From: Strongylocentrotus purpuratus
Lineage: Eukaryota; Echinodermata; Echinoidea; Camarodonta; Strongylocentrotidae
Direction of reading: 5' to 3'
Length of the DNA stretch: 64,000 nt
NCBI RefSeq assembly: GCF_000002235.5
Contig: NW_022145606.1
Location: 23,808,095-23,872,094 of the forward strand
Shown here: positions 34,776 to 46,575 of the stretch, one piece after another
Layout: every line of letters begins with the position of its first letter
Numbering within the stretch: position 1 is the first letter of the stretch
Notes under the pieces: generated by a model
The model's database searches: none
The model's input: only the letters and a program-made list of their open reading frames with translations
What the model was told of the DNA's origin: nothing
Made by a program: the position numbers and the translations under genes

Positions 34776-35010
34776 CAGGGACAAATCCAGGGGGGGGGGA
34801 GGGCCCTGGGCCCCTCACCTTGCCCAAAAAACAGGTTAAAAAAAGAATCTCTTCCCAACCCCCCCCCCCCCTCCCCTGGAAAGAAAAAAATACCATTCAA
34901 TACCCCCCCCCCCCCCCCCCCCCCCTCAATGGGCCCGTCGGCTTAGCCGCTGCTAAATATTTTCTGTTGAATTGGGCCCCCTCCCTCGCCACTGGCTGGA
35001 TCCACCCCTG
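34776..35010 (+). mobile_element. hAT-like MITE nested in transposase intron 3
   Basis: CAGGGACAAATCCAGG .. GCTGGATCCACCCCTG, flanked by GTTATGTC and GGTATGTC (7 of 8 match). The 8 bp target and CAGRG terminus fit hAT. Interior has G- and C-tracts. Confidence 0.78.
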
Positions 35011-35837
35011 GGTATGTCAGCATGTTTGGTTTATGGGCACATAGCATGTTGCAAATGTCCAGGGTCAAGAAGGGCTTAACATTATTTTGTGTTTTCATAT
35101 TCTGTAACAAATTTTAGGAAATTCTATCCCATATTAATAAGCCCATCACTTCTAAGAGGCAGCTAAAAAGAAAACTCCTAACATCCAATTTTGCATATCA
35201 TGATGATTATCTAACCTCAGTTTCAGCCATGGTGATTATAGGCCTATCTATAGCTGATAAACCCCTCAAAGTTGGTCTTATAAACAAAAATGAAATAGGA
35301 AGAATGTTGTGTACCATGTAGTGTAATAATTGTAATGGAACACACTTTTGAATAGGTAATGTTTAAACAGAGTTTTGGAGAGCTCTTTTTAAAGTAGACC
35401 TACAACCTACCTGCATTTCATATGAGTTTGCGCTGGAAAAAAAAAATTGAAAATATTATGATTACAAAAATGCTGATGTAATAGTTTCTTCTTTTAACAA
35501 ATTGTCTTTTCTTTGGTATAAATTTGAGATGCCTCATTAGCAACTTTTTCTATGACATTAACAAAAAATCACTGTCCTTTATCCTTTTTTCCAAAATAAT
35601 TTAATCCTTAGTTATGCTTGCCAGCCATATGTCATGACACCACTACTTCACCCGCGTGACAGGAGTCAGCAGAGATACAACCGTGCGCAGATTAGAGGCC
35701 GGAACATCATTGAACGTACATTTGGGATGATGAAGAGGAGATTCCCATGTCTCAACCAGCTCAGGCTCAAACTGGAAACGACACTGACGACAATTGTTGC
35801 CGTTGCTGTCCTCTGGAATCTCTCCATCATGAGAAAT

Positions 35838-36330
35838 GAACCTCAAGTCAATGGTCCTGAACCGCAGGAGAACCCCGGTGATCTGTTACCTCCTGATGGA
35901 GCTAACAACATAGCTGGTCAGCTAAGAAGGCAGTGGCTAATTGAGCATCATTTCACATAATAGATCAATTTTTTAAGGAATGATTCATTAAATTTTGGCT
36001 AATTGTTAATGAACCTCAAGTCAATGGTCCTGAACCACAGGAGAACCCCGGTGATCTGTTACCTCCTGATGGAGCTAACAACATGAAGGCAGTGGTTAAT
36101 TGAGCATCATTTCACATAATAGATCAATGTAGAAGGAATGACGCTCAATTAGCTACTGCCTTTTTTAAGTTGACAAGCTATGTTGTTAGCTCCATCAGGA
36201 GGTAACAGATCACTGGGGTTCTCCTGTGGTTTAGGAACATTGACATTATGTTCATTATTCATTAGCAATTAGCAAAAGTTTAATGAATCATTAATTCTAC
36301 ATTGATCTATTATGTGAAATGACGCTGATT
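35838..36330. repeat. direct and inverted duplication of the transposase 3' end
   Basis: The last about 120 bp of exon 4 plus UTR (from AATGAACCTCAAGTCAATGG to ATAATAGATCAAT) recur in direct orientation at 36007-36127 and inverted from about 36128 to 36310 (TGTTGTTAGCTCCATCAGGA .. ATTGATCTATTATGTGAAAT). The 36007-36127 and 36128-36310 segments can fold as a long hairpin downstream of the stop codon. Confidence 0.88.
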
Positions 36331-36344
36331 CTTAATTCTTCAAG

Positions 36345-37113
36345 GAGGTAACAGATCGCCAAGTTTCTATTGTGAACCTATGTAGGATTTATAAATTTGT
36401 TGTGTGCCTCCTATCTGTGAAATTGAAACGTAAGGAGTGTCGGAGTATCCTAGCATTCAACTTAAGAAAACAGTTTGCTTTCTAGACTTCATTGTCAGAC
36501 TACTGGGTGTCTGATCAGCCTCTTTTTTTTAAAATTTGGTAATGAGTTGTAGAGGGTACATGAGTATTTGTACATGTTAATAACCTGCTTCTTGTAATGG
36601 TCAAATTTAAGCTGATTCGATCTTTGGTCAGCGTATTTTCTAGGTGTATTTTTTTACACTCGTCAAGAAATTCTTAACGGACAAAAATCCGACAAGTAAT
36701 TCCAGATATAGGCAACTACCATTATATACAATATAATCTACCATTGACTGTTTTGAGCTGTTATGCACTACTTTATGTTCAGCTTTTTTAGCGTAGTGTG
36801 AAGGGACAAAGACAGCACTCATTCCATACACCATTTATGTAAATCAAACAGTTGGTTCAAGGAGTTAATGTATCAATGTGCACTCATTTATTATTTTTAT
36901 AATAATCCAAGTGTACTTCACTGAATTGGATAGTGCAAAGATGTTACAGATACATGTGGCACCATATACATTAAGCATTTAAAACTATAACAAGCAAGTA
37001 ATACAAACACTTTGTAAATTCCAGTCGTATTGTATGGAAATGGCACATTTGAAATAGTTCATATTGTAGAATATACAGTCAGGCTCAGTTTAGAGATGGT
37101 TTAACCTAGAGCT
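36345..37113. other. Harbinger interior between the two convergent genes
   Basis: AT-rich, no open frame of note. Confidence 0.5.
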
Positions 37114-37119
37114 TTTATT
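37114..37119 (-). terminator. possible polyadenylation signal of the Myb-like gene
   Basis: AATAAA on minus, about 265 bp after the stop codon of the Myb-like gene. Other candidates exist, so weak. Confidence 0.35.
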
Positions 37120-37381
37120 TATGTTGACAATTTACATCTTACCAGTACTAGCTCGGTCATTTTGAAATAAGCTTGATTTATTTGAATTTTTCTGCTTTTC
37201 TTCACCGATGAGTACTTGGAATAATTTAGACATATAAACGGTATGCAGAGTATGCAGTACCTCTGTTGAATACATTTCAAAGAATTATTATGCATTTTTC
37301 TCATGCATTTTAACACCTGTAAGGAATAAACATGTAAAAATGCACAGTTAAATCATATATATCATGAACAAAAGGTACAAC

Positions 37382-40300
37382 TTAGAGCTCGAGTAACTCC
37401 AGTTTCTTGGAATGGAAACGTTGCTCCAGCTCCAGGATCTCCATTCTCTTTTCGTGCTCACGGTTAAGGTGCTGAATCTTCAGATCATGCTCTTTCTGAG
37501 CAAACTCAAGAAGTGAGGCATCAAACGAAAGGGATGGGTTCGGTGCAGGAGACGGTGTCCTGGTTCTTGGTCTCTTGGTCCTTGAACATTTGAAAAGATA
37601 ATGCAAAGTGTGTTGCAGAATATGATTTATAATTCAAATAAATTATTTTTTATCCATTTTGTCCATTAATTATTAATAAATTATAATATATATAATTTTC
37701 TACTTGAATCTTATCTAGAGTTATTTATTTCCCCATTTACTTGAATCTTATCTAGAGTTATTTATTTCCCCATCTACTTGAATCTTATCTAGAGTTATTT
37801 ATTTCCCTGTTTGATCAAGATAATATTCATGAGGATTTGTTTGAAAGAAATAGACACATTACAGTAAATGTAAATTTACTACCTGTCAGCTGATAGGGGA
37901 GTGTGAGTGTTGGATGAGCTGGTTGATGCCTGGAATAGATGACGTGAGGGCTGAAGGCTGCTGGTGGATGCTTGGGCTGCAAGAGGCGGTGTATTGGTTC
38001 TTGATCTGTTGGTCCTTGAACATTTGGAAAGATAATGCAAAGTGTGTTGCAGAATATGATTTATAATTCAAATAAATCATTTTTTATCTTACTATTAATT
38101 ATTAATAAATTATGATATACATAATTTTGTACTTGAATCTTATCTAGAGTTATTTATTTCCCTGTTTGATCAAGATAATATTCATGAGGATTTGTTTGAA
38201 AGAAATAGACACATTACAGTAAATGTAAATCACTACCTGTCAGCTGATAGGGGAGTGTGAGTGTTGGATGAGCTGGTTGATGCCTGGAATAGATGACGTG
38301 AGGGCTGAAGGCTGCTGGTGGATGCTTGGGCTGCAAGAGGCGGTGTATTGGTTCGTGATCTCTTGGTCCTTGAACATTTGGAAAGATAATGCAAAGTGTG
38401 TTGCAGAATATGATAATTTATTAATTATTAATAAATTATGATATACATAATTTTCTACTTGAATCTTATCTAGAGTTATTTATTTCTTCATTTACTTGAA
38501 TCTTATCTAGAGTTATTTATTTCCCCATCTACTTGAATCTTATCTAGAGTTAATTATTTTCCTGTTTGATCAAGATAATATTCATGAGGATTTGTTTGAA
38601 ATAAATAGAAACATTACAGTAAATGTAAATCACTACCTGTCAGTTGGTAGGGGTGTGTGAGTGGTAGATGAGCTGGTTGATGCCTGTGATCTATGAGATA
38701 TGCTTGTTGAATGCTTTGAGGGCTGAAGGCTGCTGGTGGATGGATTAGATGAAGAAGATGTGCTGGTGGATGGATGCGTGATGATAGGGTCATCTGTGGG
38801 ATCATTGAGCTGGAGGAGTGTCATGTCACGATTGCTTTCAATGCCATCCATGCTATAATAGTGAATAGAAACAATATATGTATTTAGAGAATTTCATAAA
38901 AGTACATGTACTCCTATTTTGATAATTTCAACTTGCATGTCCCTCGTTCGTTCGTGTCTCCTTAGATCAAGATTAATGTCGCTTGATCTTCGGAGTATAG
39001 TTGCTACAACCGGCCGTGTCAGACACGTTGCCCCGGGGTGCGAGATAGGACTCTTGTAGCGAGCCCCCATTTAAAACTTGTCCCTATTTATAGTTATATG
39101 AAAATCTTAGAACATGAATAATAACATTCAGAAAGCATTTTGTCTTTGGATGTCCAAGCTCAGGCCTTAAATTTCAATATTTTTAGGGTAAGGCCACTTT
39201 TCCGTAGGGCACATTCCTATATTACAGCACAAATAGGAAGAATTAAAAAGGGCACACAAAATCTCCAAGGCCAATGAGAGGGGCATTTAGGCCATTCAAA
39301 GGGGCATCCAAGGCAATGGCCTTGGTGGCCTTGGATTCATTTTAGCCCTGCAAGCTGGTTTAAAATCTGGCATTTGTTTCAATTTTGAAACGTTATCTTT
39401 GCTTTCATCACTATTTTAAATGAATTTTCTAACTTATGTGATTTTTCAATGATAAAGTTGGTCTTCAGTTCATCTCAAGTGATCTGTGTATATAAACTGT
39501 ATTTAATGCCTTTCGTAATAAATAAAAAACAACAAACAACACCCTGGAAGCTGTTCCTTAAATTTAGAAAATGCTGTCCAATTCCAGACCCCCCCCCCCC
39601 CCACTCCCCACCCCCTTCTCCTTTTATTTGATTCCCCTGGGTGGTCGTGGAAAGTAGGTCCATGGTTTCATGCCTACCGTCAACGGGCGTCAGTTAATTC
39701 ATGAATCGATCAATCTTGAAGTAAGTTAGGCTTAATTTTGAGACTCATTTCTGTTGAATATTTATTTTATAGTTTGATTCAACTGATTATTGAGATACGA
39801 ACATTAATAATAATAAAGATAGATCTATGTATAATTAACATTTTATGGAATTTTCATTTTCATAATCGGAACAAATCCTGTAATTGCAAAAACCACATTT
39901 TGTAGTAACAAATCAAAGTTCGAGGCCTCAAAGTCAAACTAATATAAGCGCGAATGATCAAAAGCACTACTTCGTACAGCTCTAGCTCTGACATACCCAA
40001 AACGGATATATCTTTCAGACTTCCTTTATCATGACATTTATTCGTGTACAGCACAATAATTATATAGATGTAGATCTCTAGAGAAGGTAAGACTCTTAAA
40101 TTAAGTGTTTATTCATTTTCTTTTCTTATGCTTTGATAGTTAATTAATTATCCCGTCACGAGGCATGCTCGGCTTCATCATGCATCGAGTTCAGATCTTC
40201 GTCCAGGGTCCGCTTCGCCCAGGCCTCGGGTAGGCTAGCTCAGCTCCCCGTACGAGAACGTAACTAGCGCGCTTTTTGAATCGCATAAATTCACGTACGA

Positions 40301-41569
40301 GCAGACTACACGAATGAAACGAAGAATTTCTGTTGAAAGTTTACTCGGCATTGGGCCATTATTAGAATAGACAAAAATATTTATGAAAAACAATCATTTT
40401 ATGTCACTGATTTAGATCTATGTTTATCTAGCCAATAGGTCTAGGGTCTAGTAGGTCTAGTACTCATTTAGATCGTGTAGACATCTATCTCTAGTGACTA
40501 GAAATCAAATTCCAAGTTAAACTTCCCAGTTCCATACCGTGACACTGACAAGTGCAGTCTACTGTCTAGTAGTGATCGGGTATAAATCAGTGACAAAACT
40601 TGTGGCAATAAATGTTAACTTGTATTCTGTCTCTAGCTAGATCTACTAGCCTAGCTGATTTGTTGGTGACAAATACACTCATAAATAAATTAATCATATT
40701 TTGTCCGACTCCTACTCGATCTAATAGGCCTAGAAAATCTGTAGTCTTGTTAGTAGATCTAACTTAGATCTAGCTAGGGTCTAGTAGAGATCTACCCAAC
40801 GGGATGGTCGGATCTAGGATTTTTCAAGGCCAAGATGGGGAAGGGGGGGGGGGTGTATTTTTAAATGTACAAAATTGTGCAAAATGTGAAGCTTTAGTTT
40901 ACCTTTCAGAGCATAAATGTAAACCTGAACTGAACATTCTAGTCTAGAGTCTAGACGGTAGACCTGTGATGTGAATATTTCTTGGCCTTTTTTTTCAGAA
41001 GGAAAAAGGAGGAGGCGTGTGCCCTTCTCCCTAGATCCGCCCCTGGCCAAGTAAACTTAGACTCTACAGTTTAATCATTCAGCTCTTGGTTATTTTACTT
41101 ACCCAAAAGAACTGCAGGTAAATTCCTGCCTTTCTCCTGCCAGGTAACGCAATGCCGTCACTGCCTCCTCGTTGTTAACAGTGATCTCTGCGTCACAATC
41201 AAAACTGTTTTTTATTTGTCGAAAATCCTGGGGAATTAAATTGTGAATGAAGGTAGTTATGGCTGAAGGAGATTTGGGAGCTGGCCCTCCCCCTGTCAAT
41301 CTCCTCCCCGAACTCCATACACTCCATTCGTTCTTAGCCACCAGCTTCATCCTCTTCCACTGCTCCTTGAGCTCTTTTAATTCCCTCCTATAACGAGCCT
41401 GGAACATTAGGTGGATGCGGCTCCACTCATCGTTCTTTGCCACATTGGCCTCGTAGTCATTCTTCTTGTTTTCTATTACCTCTACACTTTCAACAATTAG
41501 TTCCAGAAGATAATGTTTCTCTGTCACTTCCCAATTCGCTCTTCTCTGCTTCTTGCTTGATTCTGCCAT
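37382..41569 (-). CDS. Harbinger Myb/SANT-like DNA-binding protein, 5 exons
   Basis: Exons 41103-41569, 38637-38852, 38237-38368, 37883-38014, 37382-37580; all joins GT..AG and phase 2, 381 residues with no stop. Residues 1-90 form a Myb/SANT-like trihelix domain with tryptophans W13, W49 and W71 (NW.., DEWSRIHL, QWKRMKL). Middle exons are Ser/Thr/Pro-rich and disordered (THPSTSTSSSSNPSTSSLQP). The C-terminus is a charged coiled coil (KEHDLKIQHLNREHEKRMEI .. KKLELLEL). In characterised Harbinger elements such a partner binds the element ends and brings the transposase into the nucleus; the role here is inferred from family and position. Exons 3 and 4 are near-identical duplicates. Confidence 0.88.
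37560..38660 (-). repeat. tandem exon-intron duplication in the Myb-like gene
   Basis: Donors at 37883, 38237 and 38637 are 354 and 400 bp apart; acceptors at 37580, 38014 and 38368 are 434 and 354 bp apart. The 132 bp exons at 37883-38014 and 38237-38368 differ at only a few bases, and the neighbouring exons share their edges. The introns carry 1-3 copies of a 34 bp unit with TTGAATCTTATCTAGAGTTA. Confidence 0.9.
39161..39350 (+). mobile_element. CAGG..CCTG MITE, CAAGCT target repeat
   Basis: CAGGCCTTAAATTTCAATAT .. ATTTTAGCCCTG with CAAGCT on both sides. Longer than 33143-33283 by about 50 bp (AGAGGGGCATTTAGGCCATT region). In intron 1 of the Myb-like gene. Confidence 0.87.
39351..40800. 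other. intron 1 of the Myb-like gene, no feature seen
   Basis: AT-rich with a C-tract near 39590. The GC-richer stretch 40150-40280 has no coding signal. Many CTAGATCTA-like words are scattered at 40430-40800. Confidence 0.45.
40803..41045 (+). mobile_element. probable hAT-like MITE
   Basis: Left GGTCGGATCTAGG and right CCTAGATCCGCCCCTG are inverted matches apart from the first bases. It has a G-tract near the left end. No clear target repeat, so less certain than 34776-35010. Confidence 0.6.
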
Positions 41570-41729
41570 TTTCCTGTCAAATCAAGACCCTACTGCAGAC
41601 TTAGTTCAATGCAAGCTAGTGCAGTTGCCCAGGTGCAGTTGCAGGGGGGATGCAGCTAGCTAGCAGCTACCCTGGAAGATGGGTGAGCTGTACTGAGCAT
41701 GTGCAGTAGAAGCAGACTACATCTCCATG

Positions 41730-41900
41730 GTAGTTAAACCTTGGCTTAACTTTAAACCTAGGTTTTAGACTTAAACCTGGGTTTAACTAAACCTGGCTTT
41801 CAGAAACTGAAATGATACTTAGACCTGAAGTCTGGTTTAGTTAAACCTGGGTTTAAAGTTAAACCTGGGTTTAACTAAACCTGACTTCAGAATACGGGCC
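41730..41900 (-). repeat. right terminal and subterminal repeats of the Harbinger
   Basis: Repeated TTAACTTTAAACCTAGGTTT, TTAAACCTGGGTTTAACTAA and CTGGTTTAGTTAAACC words before the terminus CTGACTTCAGAATACGGGCC. It lies upstream of the Myb-like gene, so also its likely promoter. Confidence 0.85.
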
Positions 41901-41903
41901 ATT

Positions 41904-44900
41904 GAGTTTTGGTAATGACATATACTAAAGTCCCACAGACTTAAACAATACGTTCAAAATTATGCCCACTGTTTCAGGAAATAACATTGCCAGCATTTTG
42001 GGTGACATCTATGCAATTCTCATTATGCTGGTTCATACGTGTCTAATCCGCATACTGCGGTAAAAAATGATTCAGAATTCATTTAAACCCAGTGTACATA
42101 CATGTACATGTATGTTCTACTACCAGAATCAAGATCAAATGTATCTAATGTAAATGCATTGAAGATAATAGATCATTTCCATGTATCCAACTAAAAGAAC
42201 TGCCTGTAAATGAATATTACAGGTATTCTTAATTTTTTTAATTTTTTTATTGAAGTACAGCTTTATGCATACAGACGTACATGTAGACCTTCATACATTT
42301 GTACAAGTGTAAAAATACATAGGGTATTTTGCATAATTACTTTAATTATTTTCAAAAACATATAATCACGAATAAAATATTGAGAATGGAATACCGTGAG
42401 AAAGCATACAGTGATTCTTTCCAAAGCAATCATACGATTTGTATACAATTTCTGAATGAGTGAATCCTTTCTTTTATTAATCACGTGAGGTTTGAGAGTA
42501 GACTTTGAAGTATTAAGCAATCATGAGTCATCTGATCCATGTAATCTACGCACATTTTAATTACCTTTTTATAATTGATTAGTCTCAGTTTTTTTGTTAT
42601 GATAGAAAAGTGCACTTGCATTGATGGACACAAAATACGGGAGAATGAGGAACAATTCAATGCAATTGACAACCCACCCCCCCCCCCTCCCCTCTCCCCA
42701 CTATTAAAAAGATGAGCTTTCATCATGAGTGGAACGTTAAAACAACTCAACGTTGATAAGAAAGAGAGAGAGAGAGAGCTGAAAGTCAAATGGGGGATGT
42801 CCACACCAGGGAGGGAGACTGCAATTTAATCTGCCCGTGTTTTTAAAGGGTTCAATCCAATTTTCTTCTTTTTCTTGTCATGTCATTCATCTGCGTCTCG
42901 TTGGGGATCAGCGCAAAATTTACGACTGTCCGTCCGCTGAGCATCAGCAAATAACATGTCATCTTTTAATCAATTAGTCACGACAAAGTGCTATCCCCCA
43001 CAGAAATGGCAAGCTCCTTTTCTGACTACATTTTCAAACGGATGGTTACGATGGTACTATTTCGTTACTAAAATGTTTTATTGTCCATCAAACGAATTGC
43101 ATTCTGTAACCTTGTCAAACAATTATGATTTTAAAATGTTTAAGTTCTTATATAACATCCAAAAGAAAACTGTTGAATTTTCCTTTTATGGGTGTGATAA
43201 AAGAACCCTTAAGATCATTTAATTATTACAATAAATCCTGATAAAACATTTTCATAATTGTGAAGCGATTATATTTTGTTTAAGGTTTTTTTAATAACAA
43301 AAGAAAAGTGAAAATTAGTGAACTTTTACACTGTACTTACTTTTCACTAATCAAGGGTTGATTGGAGAGGCTCAAGATTCTGAAATAAAACAAGACAAAA
43401 AAAGCAAATAAGATTCAAAGTCTTTCTTTTGTATAATTACATTTAAAATACGAGAAAGTTAAAAGAAAGAAAGAAAGAAATAATCCTATTATTAAAAATA
43501 AAGACAAAATGGAACATGTATTCAAAATTTGGTTAACAATCATGTATTCAATTACAAGTTTTAAAAACATGAGATATAAAGTTTAATCTATCTTTCATTT
43601 GTGTTCAATAGAAAGATGATTTATAGGTACATTTACTGTCCACAATAATGATAATAATAATAATAATAATAGTACTGGGTTCCTGTACAGCCCTCATACT
43701 GTATCTGTCATACTTGACACTCCTGGCACTCAACAATTATTACCGCGCTTTTATAGCATGGCTGCCATTACGTAATTCCTGCCATGTACCCATAAGTATT
43801 AAATTAATGTACATTACAGTGTACATTACAGTGTACATCTACATGTACTGTACATGTACATTGTAATGTACAAATGTACATGTACATGTACCCTTTAATG
43901 TACAGCGTATTGAATCATCACATATCTCCACACAACACTAAACACTGACTCGAAGGTCAGCAAATAAACTCAGTAGCGACTCACTGCACATGAAGGTAAC
44001 ATCGTATCCAACTTGTGCAGACATGAACACATTGATATTGTATGCATCATGTAAATAAATTACACACATGTACAGGGACTACAGGCAGTATAATGTACAT
44101 GTACATGTACATGTACACGCAGCTGTGGCCCGCTTGAACCAAAAAGACATCAGTAGGCGACCTTGTACAGTACATGTGTACATTGTATTATGCATGGTAA
44201 ATGACCTCCCCCAAAATGCATGCAAGAGCTCCTGTGTGAATATAAAATTGTATCATATAGAACTGTCTAGACGTATGGCATACATTGTTGGCAAACTCAT
44301 AATCTACTGGGAAACAACATGTTGAAACTTCTGCTGATCCTGGGCCCTGTTTTATAAAACTGGTTTATTAATAACAAGTTATTTAGCTACTGAAATTGTA
44401 CAGTACATGTACATGTAGGCCTGTGTCGAAATTACTTGGTTGGTACATGTCGTAATAACATACACTGTACATGTACAGTTGTACAAGGGGATTCCCCAAT
44501 TGCCCAAGAAGTCTGGGTTTAAATTGTTCCCGAAAACAATCCAATTTCCTTTAATTTCCTGTAGAACGTTACTTAGTATTTATGTACATGTATTTAAGTT
44601 GTACACAGCAAGAAATTAGAGCCTACAGAAGTTGACCAATTACTAATATACAACAAGTGATTTCAAGATTGGTGTTTATGACTGGTGTAAGTATTTAATA
44701 AACAATTAAACACTCACACCAGCCCTTAACACCAAAATGGAAATCAGCTGGTGTTAAGGCTTTGACCTCTGAATATCGTACAAGTACATGACATGTACAT
44801 GTTTGTACTGAAAAGTATTCAACCTTAAAAAAGAAGAGAGCCTGGAAAGAGCCTATCAAAGTGACTGATGCTTGTTTGTAGTGAAAAGTAATGTCAAGGA

Positions 44901-46084
44901 TATTGAACAATTACACACCTCATCTAAATCAATCAAAGCAATTCAATGAGCAGTGGTTTTTCCTTCCTTTCATTCTCTTGCTTGACTAGCAAGTATTTGT
45001 TACTCAGTTGACAGTAACTGCACCTACATGTACAGTACAATACTGTAAATGTACATGTACATATAGTTTTGTAGCCTATATCTGTAAGTTTCTGTCTATA
45101 GTGTAATATAAACATTCTTTATTAATACAGAATGATGCTCAAACTTTAACGAAAATGTTGTTTCATACATGCACATGTACTGTAGAACCAAAGTTCACAA
45201 GACCAACAACAATTTAAAGAAATAAATAAATAGATATTGTTAAGACTACCTGTAATCACATGGATCACAAAAGACATAAAGTTCACCGAAACAAAATATT
45301 ATAAGACTTTGGATTGATAATTAATTGAGTGAAAGGTTACTTGCATATGTACAGGTGCATGCACTTTGAAACTGAAAGCCAAACTTAGATGAGCACTTCA
45401 CATGAATAAACTACATACATGAACACTGTACAATATCTTTATAACAATTAGACAGTAAGTTTCTGTTTTTGATGTAAATGTATCATCTACTTGAACCTTG
45501 GAACTGACACTCATGCAATGTACATGTACATACAAATTCCTTACTCCCCGAAACAATAAAACAAGTTTAATATGCACTGTATCTTGGCAATCAACTCCTT
45601 TTAATATTGCTTGTCTTGCTCTTAGCACACAATAAACTACCGGTACATGTGTAGTCCACAGCCTGGAATGGTTCTGTGCCGCGCGCCCAAGCACCTGAGA
45701 AATTAACACACCCTCATCGTTTAATTTGAGATTTTCATGAGTTTCATTCTTACCCTTGCATTTGGGGGTCGCATTATTGTGTGGGATTCATGTTAGTTTA
45801 ATAGGGAGAACAAAGACGAGCAAACGATAAAAAATGTACAAAAACACATATAATCTGGACAAACCATTAAAATGTACATGTATGATGAATATAACCAATG
45901 AATTCTAGATGTCTCATTTCTGTATATTAGGGTGTATAAGTTGTCAAACCTGAACCTAAGAATTGACAGACAGGAACACATTAGCCAATTACTGTAATAC
46001 AATTAGAAGTGTGATATCTTGGCAATCAACTCCTTTGATAAACTTTCTCCCTTTTTGCTCTCAGCCCACACCACACAATACATG
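41904..46084. other. intergenic, ACATGTAC-rich, no gene seen
   Basis: AT-rich. C-tract near 42667-42680, (GA)n near 42762, (ATA)n near 43650, dense ACATGTACATGTAC at 43790-43890 and 44090-44115. A small inverted repeat CCAGCCCTTAACACC / GGTGTTAAGGCT lies at 44720-44761. A repeat of CTTGGCAATCAACTCCTTTT occurs at 45584 and 46018. A fragment of the GGGCCC..TTTTATAAAAC MITE family is seen near 44342. Confidence 0.5.
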
Positions 46085-46265
46085 TAGGCGTTGTCACACA
46101 GAGTCCCAAAATCCGGATTTTAGTTATCCAGATTTTAGTTATCCTCTTAATTGCTGTCTGTCATCAATTATCCTGTTAAAAATCCTCTAACGAAGCAAGA
46201 AAATTCTCCCTTGTAAGGATTTTTCAAGGAATTTTTTTAGGGATTTTTCTGTGTGACACCGCCTA
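46085..46265 (+). mobile_element. MITE, GGCGTTGTCACACAGA termini
   Basis: Inverted ends GGCGTTGTCACACAGA / TCTGTGTGACACCGCC with TA on both sides, 181 bp including TA. Internal GGATTTTAGTTATCC is repeated. Confidence 0.8.
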
Positions 46266-46429
46266 ACGTACATGTACATGTATCATTATTTATTACATAA
46301 TGTATGGTCTATGTTACATCTACAGCACCAATGGAAGTCAAATGTTTGTATACACATTACATTACGTACATGTGAACAATAAAACTTGTTGTAAAGTCCA
46401 CTTGAACCTCTGACAAATGACGGACAGGA

Positions 46430-46575
46430 ATTTCTCAATCAACACAATAGGGAAAGTGATCTATCTTGGCAATCAACGTCCTTTACGACGATGAGGAAAT
46501 CAAATACACTGTCACAATAGGGAAAGTGATCCATCTTGGCAATCAAAGTCCTTTACGATGATGAGGAAATCATCT
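46430..46575 (+). repeat. two-unit tandem repeat
   Basis: CACAATAGGGAAAGTGATC and CTTGGCAATCAA.GTCCTTTACGA.GATGAGGAAATCA occur twice, about 70 bp apart. Confidence 0.8.

Larger units (their letters stand above)
32260..35960 (+). pseudogene. Harbinger (HARBI1-like) transposase, 4 exons, one frame break
   Basis: Exons 32260-32537, 33821-34107, 34552-34700, 35612-35960; about 353 codons, the usual size. All joins are GT..AG and in phase (1, 0, 2). Exon 1 is MAYLLDIQRRR.. ; exon 2 carries GVVGAIDCTHVHI (first catalytic D); exon 3 GGSHDSRIF (second D); exon 4 IIERTFGMMKRRFP (catalytic E) and the conserved VLWNL. In exon 1 the frame shifts inside the ACACACA run at about 32462-32468: the upstream frame reads ELTPALNSATH and the conserved ALPVYLQVLTALRFYAVG follows in the next frame. 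A loss of two bases in the AC run would explain it. The DDE triad is intact, so apart from this change (or a sequencing error) it looks recently functional. In the family the protein cuts and rejoins the element at 3 bp targets. Confidence 0.9.
32041..41900 (+). mobile_element. PIF/Harbinger DNA transposon, near-complete, two genes
   Basis: Ends are perfect inverted repeats GGCCCGTATTCTGAAGTCAG / CTGACTTCAGAATACGGGCC, flanked by ATT at 32038-32040 and 41901-41903. Inside are a DDE transposase gene on plus starting 219 bp from the left end and a Myb/SANT-like gene on minus starting about 330 bp from the right end. This two-gene, convergent layout is typical of Harbinger. Both ends carry many TTTAAACC(T)(A/G)GGTTTAA-like palindromes. 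Younger MITEs are nested at 33143-33283, 34776-35010, 39161-39350 and 40803-41045, so the copy is not brand new. Confidence 0.95.

Noticed and set aside
34752..35044. Pro-rich open frames on plus
   Set aside because: Created by C-tracts inside a hAT-like MITE in a transposase intron.
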